Below, in pieces: positions 8,581 to 15,451 of a stretch of 64,000 nucleotides of DNA (position 1 is the stretch's first letter; each line of letters starts with the position of its first letter). Origin of the DNA: Lujinxingia sediminis (GTDB taxonomy: Bacteria; Myxococcota_A; Bradymonadia; Bradymonadales; Bradymonadaceae); assembly GCF_004005565.1 (NCBI RefSeq), contig NZ_SADD01000001.1, positions 682,001-746,000 on the forward strand. The letters are read 5' to 3'. Under the pieces are notes generated by a model. That model worked only from the letters and a program-made list of their open reading frames with translations, did no database searches and was not told the origin of the DNA. A program made the position numbers and the translations under genes.

Positions 8581-9441
8581 ATGCGCGTTCTCAGCGCACT
8601 GATCTTTTCGAACATCTGGATTGCGACCGGGGCGGCCGCGTTGACGCTGGCCAGCGCGCGCCAGTTTGGCGGGGCGTCCGGGGCGATCATTGCGCTGGGG
8701 TCGACGGTCTTGTGGGCGACGCTCGCGGTGTACAGCCTGGATCGCCGGGTAGGAGGCCGCGGCGAAGATCGCCTGGCGGGGAGTGTGCGTCATAGGTGGT
8801 TGAGCGGGCATCGGGGGATAGTGACAGTGGTGATCGGGCTGGGCGTAGCAGGGAGTGCTGTGTCGGCCTGGATGTTGCGTCTGCCGACGTTGGTGGCGCT
8901 GGTGCCGCTGGCCGTGGTGTCGGTGGGCTACAGCCTGCCGTTGATCTTCTGGAAGGGGGCGCGGCTTAAAGATCTTCCGCATGTGAAGACGCCGGTCACG
9001 GCGTTGGTGTGGGCGGTGGTGACCTGCGGGTTGCCGGCGCTGGAGTTGGGGGGGCCGCTCAATCCGGGCATATGGACGTGGCTTATGCTGGAACGTGCGC
9101 TCTTTGTGTATGCGCTGACGCTCCCCTTTGATGTGCGCGATTTGCACAGCGATCGGGCCGGAGGGCTGCGTACGCTCGCCGGGCGGCTGGGGGAAGATTG
9201 GAGTTTTGTGCTGGCGCAGACGGCGGTGCTGGCGGTGATCGTCTCGGCGGCGGTGCGCGCCTTCTCGGGTCCGGGCGTAGGGGGGCTGGCAGTGATGCTC
9301 GCCAGCCTCGCTTCGCTCGGCTTGCTGCTCTACGGCAAGCGCCGCTTCGCGGCGCGCCGCCCCCCCGGCGAACTCTATTATGCGGGCGCATTAGACGGGA
9401 TGATTCTGGGGCAGGCGATCCTGCTCATGATCTTCGGCTGA
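8581..9441 (+). CDS. UbiA-like membrane protein with a degenerate first Asp motif
   Basis: A 286-aa polytopic membrane protein with about eight or nine hydrophobic helices, the size of UbiA prenyltransferases. The second Asp-rich motif is recognisable as DVRDLHSDRAGGLRTLA near residue 182. The first motif, normally NDxxDxxxD, is reduced to YSLDRRVGGR near residue 53. UbiA enzymes attach prenyl chains to aromatic rings using Mg-diphosphate held by both motifs, so activity is uncertain. ATG 8581 is supported by CAGGAG at 8569-8574. The neighbouring genes do not suggest a quinone pathway. Confidence 0.7.
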   Translation: MRVLSALIFSNIWIATGAAALTLASARQFGGASGAIIALGSTVLWATLAVYSLDRRVGGRGEDRLAGSVRHRWLSGHRGIVTVVIGLGVAGSAVSAWMLRLPTLVALVPLAVVSVGYSLPLIFWKGARLKDLPHVKTPVTALVWAVVTCGLPALELGGPLNPGIWTWLMLERALFVYALTLPFDVRDLHSDRAGGLRTLAGRLGEDWSFVLAQTAVLAVIVSAAVRAFSGPGVGGLAVMLASLASLGLLLYGKRRFAARRPPGELYYAGALDGMILGQAILLMIFG

Positions 9442-9792
9442 GGCGGGCTCCGGGGCGTTGTGGATATGAATGTTGGGGTTGGACGCCAGCGCGCTGGCCG
9501 CTCCCAGATCTTCGAGTGCTGGCGGAGCGTAGGTCGAACGTGCATGTGCCGAGATGTTGGCCTGCCCGGCGTTGCGCCGGGCGGCCTGGCTCTCTCGGTG
9601 GCCGCGCTCAAAGTGATAAATCTGCGGTCGACCACCGGGCGGGAAGGCCACCAGCACCGGCTCGGCGTCGGGGGGCTCGTCGAGTGCGTCGCGTTGGTGT
9701 CGACGCGTAAGCAATGCATCGAGTTCGCGGCGAATTTTAACGATGCGTCGCGTTTTTAGCCCGAAGATGTTCCATCGAAAGTTCAGTCCCAT
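9391..9792 (-). CDS. Hypothetical basic protein
   Basis: A 133-aa frame that I do not recognise. The start is supported by GAGGGGAC upstream of adjacent GTG (9795) and ATG (9792) codons. The N-terminus is basic and helical (RRIVKIRRELDALLTRR), and the C-terminal half is disordered and Ala/His-rich. It overlaps the 3' end of the UbiA-like gene by 51 bases on the opposite strand. It could be a real small gene with an overextended tail, or a chance frame. Confidence 0.4.
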   Translation of the reverse strand: MGLNFRWNIFGLKTRRIVKIRRELDALLTRRHQRDALDEPPDAEPVLVAFPPGGRPQIYHFERGHRESQAARRNAGQANISAHARSTYAPPALEDLGAASALASNPNIHIHNAPEPASAEDHEQDRLPQNHPV

Positions 9793-9795
9793 CAC

Positions 9796-10126
9796 GTCCC
9801 CTCGTCATGGTTTGCAACGTCGTTGAAGTGTGACGCCGTGAACTCGCGTTGAGGCCGGGTGTGCTGCATCGATAGCCCCGCGGACTGCGTTGCAAAGCCT
9901 CGACGATGTGAATCGCCTTTCTTTATGCGCCTTGCCCGCGTCACGGAGTCCCGATGTTACATCCATCGGAATCAATTTCTGTTCACGGTGTGCTGTCGGG
10001 TTGAACGGCCCCCCCGTCAGGGTGCCCGTGGTGGGCACTCGATCTATTATCGAGTGTGGCGCCCGGGTTTTGCGTCCGAAATGAAAATTCATGGAGCCAG
10101 GGGCTCCATACGCCGTGACGTGCGTG
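9796..10126. other. Non-coding interval with two hairpins
   Basis: 331 bases without a convincing gene; AT-richer than its surroundings around 9920-10000. It contains an 8-bp stem hairpin at 10036-10056 (CACTCGAT, loop CTATT) and another at 10091-10109 (ATGGAGCC, loop AGG). It lies downstream of the RlmL-type gene and upstream of the small basic protein gene, both on the - strand. Confidence 0.6.
10080..10109 (-). terminator. Possible terminator of the RlmL-type gene
   Basis: On the - strand an 8-bp stem (10109-10091) starts 17 bases after the stop codon and is followed by GAATTTTCATTT, a broken T-rich stretch. The tract is weaker than in the other terminators of the window. Confidence 0.45.
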
Positions 10127-11257
10127 TCAGCCCGGAGGGTTGCTGTGCCAGAGATCGACGGAGATGCCGCCGTTAAAGATGGTGGCGATACTTTTGAGGC
10201 GATGTGTGGCGAGTGCCTGAACCTCGGTGGCGCGCTCGCGGGGCCAGATAAAGGCCAGTGACCATGAGGGGAGCTCGTTTTGCCAGCGCTCGATGAGCGT
10301 GGGCAGGACGTCGCCACTCTCCAGGCGCTCGCCATAGGGTGGGTTGGTCAGGATGAGGCCGGGAGGGGTGTCGGGGGAGCAGAGCTCCGCGAGGGGGGCG
10401 GGCGTAAGATGAAGTTGAGTGTCGACGCCGGCGCGGCGGGCGTTTGCGGCGGCGGCTTCCAACACGTGGGGATCGCGGTCAAATCCCAGAATCCGGGTGG
10501 GAGCTTCGGGCTTGCGGGCGGCTCGAAGTGAGTCTCGAAATGCGGCGAGTCGGGCGCTGTCGAGGTTTTGCCAGCCCTCAAAGGCGAAGCTGCGCGTGAG
10601 GTTTGGCGGGGTCTTCGTGGCCATGAGCGCGGCCTCAATGAGGATGGTAGCGCTGCCGCACATCGGATCGAGCAGGGGTTGGTCGGGCTGCCAGCCGGAG
10701 AGTAGCAACAGGCCGGCGGCGATGTTTTCGCGGAGGGGGGCCGGGCCCGATTCGGTTCGCCAGCCGCGTTGTTGGAGACGCGGTCCGCTGGTGTCGAGGC
10801 TGAGCTGGCAGCGATCGCCCTCGATGCGCACCATGATTCGCTGGGCCTGGTCGCTTTCGCCGAACTCGGGGGCCGGGCGCTGTAGCTCGTCGGCAAAGCG
10901 TTCGCCAATCGCCTGCGCGACAACTTCCGCGATGGTGCCGGTGTGCACCATACGGCTCTGCTGGCTGTGCGCGTGGATGTTAAGGGTGAGGTCCGAGCCG
11001 ATGAGACGCTCCCAGTCGAAGCGCCTGCATTTTCGGTAGAGCTCGGAGGTGTCTCGGGCGCGAAACTCATCAAGGCGAAGCCAGATGCGTGTGGCGCTGC
11101 GCAGAGTGAGGTTCGCCTCATAGAGGGTGGCGTAGGTGGCCTGGAACTCGACGCCGCCGGTAAGCATTCGCGGCTTTTTGATCTTGAGTTGGCGAAGCTC
11201 CGCGAGAAGCGCCTCTTCGAGGCCGGGCTGGGTGGTGGCGAAATAGGTCTGAGCCAT
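10127..11257 (-). CDS. THUMP-domain class I RNA methyltransferase (RlmL/YcbY N-terminal type)
   Basis: A 376-aa predicted RNA guanine-N2 methyltransferase. The N-terminal part (about 1-160) matches the ferredoxin-like plus THUMP region that binds RNA. The C-terminal part is a Rossmann methyltransferase of the UPF0020 type, with the SAM-binding DPMCGSATILIEAA and the catalytic NPPYGERL. It corresponds in size to the first methyltransferase module of E. coli RlmL (23S rRNA m2G2445), without the fused RlmK part. ATG 11257 (MAQTYFATT) gives the family N-terminus; the frame upstream to 11434 is unlike the family. Confidence 0.85.
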   Translation of the reverse strand: MAQTYFATTQPGLEEALLAELRQLKIKKPRMLTGGVEFQATYATLYEANLTLRSATRIWLRLDEFRARDTSELYRKCRRFDWERLIGSDLTLNIHAHSQQSRMVHTGTIAEVVAQAIGERFADELQRPAPEFGESDQAQRIMVRIEGDRCQLSLDTSGPRLQQRGWRTESGPAPLRENIAAGLLLLSGWQPDQPLLDPMCGSATILIEAALMATKTPPNLTRSFAFEGWQNLDSARLAAFRDSLRAARKPEAPTRILGFDRDPHVLEAAAANARRAGVDTQLHLTPAPLAELCSPDTPPGLILTNPPYGERLESGDVLPTLIERWQNELPSWSLAFIWPRERATEVQALATHRLKSIATIFNGGISVDLWHSNPPG

Positions 11258-11351
11258 AGAGACAGTCGGGGCAGGGAGTAGGCCAGTGGCGTGGGGGACG
11301 ATGCCCGCACCACTGGCCCGGCGCAAGAGGCCTCCGGTTGGCAGCGTGAGA

Positions 11352-12050
11352 TCAGGCCAGATCAAAGAAGAGCACTTCGGACGCAGCGGTGGCCTTAAAA
11401 CGGAGTGTCGGCTCCTGAAACGCGGCCAGGCCATCGCCCTCGCCGAGGGGCTGGTCGTTGACCTTAAGCGTACCGCGCACCACCTGAACCCAGCCGTAGC
11501 GTCCTTCGGGAAGCGTGATGTCGACGGCGTGCCCCTCGTCGATGCGGGCGGCGTAGATGCGGGCGTCCTGGTGGATCTTCAGCGCGTCACCGTCGGCGTC
11601 CGGGGAGACGATGAGGTGGAAGGTGTTGGGTGAGGAGCTCAGCTCGAAATTGCGTTGTTCGTAGGAAGGCGTCAGCCCGGGCTCGGAGGGGGGAATCCAG
11701 ATCTGGAGAAAGCGCACCGGTTGGGTGTCGGAGTCGTTGAACTCGCTATGACGCACACCGGTGCCCGCGCTCATGCGCTGGACTTCACCCGGGCCAATGG
11801 TGGAGCCGTTGCCCATGGAGTCGCGGTGGGCGAGTTGTCCGTCGACGACGTAGGAGATGATCTCCATGTCGCGGTGGGGGTGGGAGCCAAATCCCGCGCC
11901 GGGGGAGACGATATCATCGTTGATAACGCGCAGGTTGCGAAAGCCCATTCGGTCGGGGTTGTGGTAGCCGCCGAAGGAGAAGGAGTGGCGAGAGTTGAGC
12001 CAGTCGATGCGGGTGCTGCCGCGTTGCGTTGCGGGGAGGTGTTCAAGCAT
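11352..12050 (-). CDS. Pirin family protein (YhhW-type bicupin)
   Basis: A 232-aa bicupin of the YhhW class. The four metal ligands fall at His57, His59, His101 and Glu103, the positions known for E. coli YhhW, which has quercetin 2,3-dioxygenase activity in vitro. The motifs are FGSHPHRDMEI and GTGVRHSEFN. The natural role of such proteins is unclear; redox or stress functions have been proposed. The start is preceded by AGGAG five bases upstream. It is a cytoplasmic single-gene unit. Confidence 0.92.
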   Translation of the reverse strand: MLEHLPATQRGSTRIDWLNSRHSFSFGGYHNPDRMGFRNLRVINDDIVSPGAGFGSHPHRDMEIISYVVDGQLAHRDSMGNGSTIGPGEVQRMSAGTGVRHSEFNDSDTQPVRFLQIWIPPSEPGLTPSYEQRNFELSSSPNTFHLIVSPDADGDALKIHQDARIYAARIDEGHAVDITLPEGRYGWVQVVRGTLKVNDQPLGEGDGLAAFQEPTLRFKATAASEVLFFDLA

Positions 12051-12250
12051 AGGGACTCCTGAGAAGATGTGGGCGCGGCGGGCGGCCGGGCGATTTTAGA
12101 CGGCGAGAATGTAAGCAGTGCGAGGGTGTTGGAAAGCGTCAGGGGGAGTGGGGGGAGCCGTCCGTGCCAGCGTTGCTCAATGCGCTTGAATGCCGTGACG
12201 TGCTTGCAGGATGCGGTGATCGGCTGGTTGGAGGAAGGCAGGAGTGAGAC

Positions 12251-13255
12251 TTGGTTGATGCGAACGATACGAGGACGGGGGGCTGCACTAAAACCACGGA
12301 TGCGCCAGCGTTGGTCGTCCCTGATGAGCGCCCCTGGGAGTTGGTTGAGGACCAGTCGATGGATCGCGACGCGCTACGACGTCGTCTTTGGCGTTGGGCG
12401 TCGATCGAGGTGATCGGGCGCCTGGCCGGTGGCACCAATCCCGGGGTGGTTGTGTCGTTGGGAGAGGGGCGACGAGCGGTCTATCGGGAGTACGCCGGCG
12501 GGCGGCGTGCCTGGCAGACGGAGTGCGGGGTATGTGGCGAGCTGGCCGGGGTGGTGGGCGCGCCGGCGTTGCTGGATTGCGGGGAGGAGCGCGATGGAAG
12601 CCGGCGCGCGGACTACTGGTCTCTGGTTGCGTATGTGGATGGCGAGGCGGCTGCTTGCCCGACGCAGGTCGATGTGGCGGAGGCGATCGTGAGGATTGCG
12701 AGCGCGCGTCGCTACGCGTGTCCGGGGCTACTGGGGGAGGGGCTGGCGTTGACGAAGCGCTGGGACACGCACCGTGCGGAGTTTGACGGGTTTATGGGCT
12801 GGGCGCTGGGCCAGGAGGTTGTGGTGGAGCGTCTCGGGGTGGCGAGGTTGGCCCGGGTGCGCGCAACGATCGCGGCCGGAGGGGAGGCGCTGGCGATGTT
12901 GGGGGCGGAGGCGTATTTGATGCACGGGGATCTTAAAGATGCCCATGTTATGGGGCGGCGTGTGGGTGGGGCGTGGGGGTGGTGTCTGGTTGACTGGGAG
13001 ATGGGGCGGGCGGGGCATCCGCTGATCGAGCTCGGGCGATGGTCGGCATCGAGAACGTTGAGCCGCTGGCGTGAGGAGAGTGCGCAGGTGCTCAAGCTGC
13101 TTGAAGCGAGGTGGCCCCCGGGACGGTGGGCGCGGGGCTGGGAGGTGGTGGAGCTCTATCGCCTTCAAACGCTGGTAGGTACGTTGAAGGCCGGGGCACG
13201 TCGTGAAGACGCGGTGATCTGGGCGTTAACAGCGATCGACGCGCTCCTTGCTTGA
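12251..13255 (+). CDS. Aminoglycoside phosphotransferase (APH)-fold kinase
   Basis: A 334-aa small-molecule kinase-like protein. The catalytic loop LMHGDLKDAHVM near residue 222 matches HGDxxxxN of the APH/choline kinase family with His in place of the Asn, and LVDWEMGRAGHP near 247 matches the metal-binding D-x-E/D motif. The N-terminal glycine-rich region (GRLAGGTNPGVV) and VYREYAGG could hold ATP. The start is TTG 12251 with AGGAG seven bases upstream; ATG 12359 is an alternative that would shorten it to 298 aa. The substrate is unknown and there is no reason to assume antibiotic resistance. Confidence 0.65.
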   Translation: MVDANDTRTGGCTKTTDAPALVVPDERPWELVEDQSMDRDALRRRLWRWASIEVIGRLAGGTNPGVVVSLGEGRRAVYREYAGGRRAWQTECGVCGELAGVVGAPALLDCGEERDGSRRADYWSLVAYVDGEAAACPTQVDVAEAIVRIASARRYACPGLLGEGLALTKRWDTHRAEFDGFMGWALGQEVVVERLGVARLARVRATIAAGGEALAMLGAEAYLMHGDLKDAHVMGRRVGGAWGWCLVDWEMGRAGHPLIELGRWSASRTLSRWREESAQVLKLLEARWPPGRWARGWEVVELYRLQTLVGTLKAGARREDAVIWALTAIDALLA

Positions 13256-13345
13256 TAGCGAGGATGGCCTGGCGCATAGTCGGCGCGCGAAGCCACGAGA
13301 CGGTGCGCCCAAAACGGCCCCGTGATGATGGACGAGAGGTCTGAG

Positions 13346-14323
13346 ATGCCACGCGTATTGATTTTGCACACCGGCGGGACGCTGGGGATGAGCGGTTCAC
13401 CGCTTTACCCGGATGCGTATGCCACTCGCCTGACCGAGGCGGTGCCGGAGCTTGAGCAGCTGGCGACGATTGAGACGCGCATCGTCTTCAACCTCGACTC
13501 CAGTGATATGGGGCCACCGCATTGGGAGGCGCTGGCGTGTGAGATCGACGCGAGTCGCGACGCGTTTGACGGTTTTGTGATCGTGCATGGCACGGACACC
13601 ATGGCCTACACCGCGGCGGCGTTGAGTTTTGCCCTGGTGAATCTGGGCAAACCCGTGATTCTCACCGGTGCGCAGCGTCCCCTGGGAGCCCTTCGCACCG
13701 ATGCGCGCCGCAACCTGGCTGATGCCGTGGAGCTTGCGACCCGGGCGATCCCCGAGGTCGGGGTGTGTTTTGATGGTATTCTGGTACGAGGAACGCGCGC
13801 GACCAAGAGCCACGCCAACGATTATCGCGCCTTTGATAGCCCGGGTACCGCCCCGATTGCGAAGTTGGGCGTCGACATTGAATTGAGCGCCGGGCTGCGT
13901 CACCCGACAGGGGAGTACGTTTTTCGCCCCGGCTTCGACGCTCGTGTGATGATGCTTCAGATGACGCCGGGTTTAAGCCCAAAGCTCATCGAGCCGCTTT
14001 TTGAGGGTGGGGAGCTTGGCGGGCTTGTGCTTGCGGCCTACGGGATGGGGACGGTGCCTGCGAGTGAGCCTGATATGACGGCGATGGTTTCGCGCGCGGT
14101 GGCGTCGGGGGTGGAGGTGCTCGTGATCACCCAGGCCGCAGGCAAAATTGACCTGGGGCTCTACGAGAATAGCCGTCGCCTGGCCGACGCCGGAGCGATC
14201 GGTGGGGGAGGACTGCATGTGGAGGCGGCAGTGACCAAGATGATGCACGCCCTGGCCAACTTTGAGACCTCGGCTGCGCGGCGCGACTATCTGTTGCGGG
14301 ACATCGCTGGCGAGCGAAGCTGA
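13346..14323 (+). CDS. ansA: Type I (cytoplasmic) L-asparaginase
   Basis: A 325-aa amidohydrolase that converts asparagine to aspartate and ammonia. Both catalytic threonine motifs are present: HTGGTLGM at residues 8-15 (Thr12) and VHGTDTMAYTA near 85. TGAQRPLGALRTDA and GILVRGTRATKSHAND further match the family. No signal peptide, so cytoplasmic type I. In-frame starts exist at 13322, 13325 and 13328, but GAGAGG at 13334-13339 points to ATG 13346. The stop codon lies inside a 20-bp perfect hairpin stem. Confidence 0.93.
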   Translation: MPRVLILHTGGTLGMSGSPLYPDAYATRLTEAVPELEQLATIETRIVFNLDSSDMGPPHWEALACEIDASRDAFDGFVIVHGTDTMAYTAAALSFALVNLGKPVILTGAQRPLGALRTDARRNLADAVELATRAIPEVGVCFDGILVRGTRATKSHANDYRAFDSPGTAPIAKLGVDIELSAGLRHPTGEYVFRPGFDARVMMLQMTPGLSPKLIEPLFEGGELGGLVLAAYGMGTVPASEPDMTAMVSRAVASGVEVLVITQAAGKIDLGLYENSRRLADAGAIGGGGLHVEAAVTKMMHALANFETSAARRDYLLRDIAGERS

Positions 14324-14355
14324 GCCAGGGCGCGTGCGCCCTGGCTCAGCTTCGC
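14314..14355. repeat. Perfect 20-bp inverted repeat over the ansA stop codon
   Basis: 14314-14333 is the exact reverse complement of 14336-14355, with a two-base GT loop. It covers the last two ansA codons and the TGA stop (14321-14323) and ends 33 bases before the stop of the convergent response regulator gene. There is no T-run on either side, so it is not a classical terminator, though it could block 3' exonucleases or both converging polymerases. Confidence 0.85.
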
Positions 14356-14387
14356 GACGGTGAGCGCGACGTACGCCGCGGCTGCGT

Positions 14388-15107
14388 TCAGGCTACGAAG
14401 AACTGGTAGCCCTTGCCGTGCACCGTTTTGATCCAGTCGGCCTCACCGCCGAACTCGACGAGCTTTTTGCGCAGGCGGCTGATGTGCACGTCGATGGTGC
14501 GATCGAGGCCGTCGTACTCGCGGTCGAGCAGGTGGCGGTAGAGCTCATCGCGACGCACGGTGGTGCCGGAGCGTCTGGCGAGCATCCAGAGCAGGTCAAA
14601 TTCGAAGGTGGTCAGCTCAACCAGGGTCTCGTCGATTGTGGCCTGGCGGGCGCGTCGATCGATGAAGAGCGGCCCCATGTTGAGCTTTTTGGAGTCACCG
14701 CTGGCAACCGAAAGGTCGGTGACTTCGCTGATCTGTTCCAGGCGGCGCAGCAAGGCTTTAAGCCGCGCGAGAAGCAGAGGCGGTGATACCGGCTTGGTGA
14801 CATAGTCGTCCGCACCGACCTCCAGACCACGGATGTGGTCATTGTCGCCGTGCGAGCCGGTGAGCATGATGATGGCGCCCATATATGCGGGACGCACCGC
14901 CTTGCACACCTCAAAGCCGTCGGAGTCGGGCAGGCCCAGATCCAGGAGCACCGCGTCAGGGTTCTCGCTGCGAATGTGTTCAATGGCGCGCTCGCCATTG
15001 TGCTCGACCCGGGTTTTATAACCCTCGGCTTCCAACAACTCACCAAGAGCGCTGGCGAGGCCGGGGTCGTCCTCGACGATCAAGACAGTCGCTTCACTTT
15101 CCATCAT
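14388..15107 (-). CDS. OmpR/KdpE-type response regulator
   Basis: A 239-aa two-component response regulator. The receiver domain (about 6-125) has the acidic pair E12/D13, phospho-acceptor Asp56 in LLDLGLPD, the conserved Thr in MLTGSHG and Lys in VTKPVSP. The winged-helix DNA-binding domain (about 140-238) ends in HISRLRKKL and IKTVHGKGYQF, typical of OmpR/PhoB. Adjacent ATGs lie at 15107 and 15104, with GAGGAG upstream. No histidine kinase is adjacent, so it is an orphan regulator whose targets cannot be read here. Confidence 0.93.
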   Translation of the reverse strand: MMESEATVLIVEDDPGLASALGELLEAEGYKTRVEHNGERAIEHIRSENPDAVLLDLGLPDSDGFEVCKAVRPAYMGAIIMLTGSHGDNDHIRGLEVGADDYVTKPVSPPLLLARLKALLRRLEQISEVTDLSVASGDSKKLNMGPLFIDRRARQATIDETLVELTTFEFDLLWMLARRSGTTVRRDELYRHLLDREYDGLDRTIDVHISRLRKKLVEFGGEADWIKTVHGKGYQFFVA

Positions 15108-15380
15108 GCCAACAGTCTCCTCAGGAAGACGCGAAATCGAATACGGGGAGAGTTAAGTTCACTACGTGCTCGCCGGAGGGAGCGGCTGCAGTTGTGCGCC
15201 ATGGATACTGCTCACCACCTGTTCGTGGCGTCGTGTCGCAAGCATGACAACGAACCGCGCGGTATTACGAATGCTCCGGCAGACGTTATCGCGGCGGAAC
15301 TATAACACCAGGGATAGGTTCGGGCGCGGGGCGATTGCAGTATTTTACAAGATTTCACAATGGGCGCCAGCGCAACATTC

Positions 15381-15418
15381 AAAAAGGACGAAGCCGCGCC
15401 CGGGGCGGGCGCGGCTTC
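15381..15418 (-). terminator. Rho-independent terminator of the FN3 lipoprotein gene
   Basis: A 12-bp GC-rich stem (15390-15401 with 15407-15418) and five-base loop, followed on the - strand by GTCCTTTTT. It lies 34 bases after the lipoprotein stop codon. Confidence 0.75.
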
Positions 15419-15421
15419 AAA

Positions 15422-15437
15422 CTTAACAGCTGTTAAG
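15422..15437. promoter_or_regulatory. Perfect 16-bp palindrome
   Basis: CTTAACAGCTGTTAAG is fully self-complementary and lies between the lipoprotein stop codon and its terminator. It could be a dimeric regulator's binding site or an extra 3' hairpin; its function is not shown by the sequence. Confidence 0.45.
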
Positions 15438-15451
15438 AGTGTGGAGTGACC

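Larger units (their letters stand above)
15108..15451. other. Non-coding interval upstream of the response regulator
   Basis: 344 bases between two minus-strand genes. It holds the regulator's GAGGAG site, an AT-rich stretch at about 15336-15366 that could carry its promoter (TGTAAAAT on the - strand), the terminator of the FN3 gene at 15381-15418 and a 16-bp palindrome at 15422-15437. No coding frame is convincing. Confidence 0.6.

Noticed and set aside
12251-13255. Antibiotic resistance gene
   Set aside because: The APH fold is shared by many small-molecule kinases; nothing in the sequence or neighbours points to aminoglycosides.
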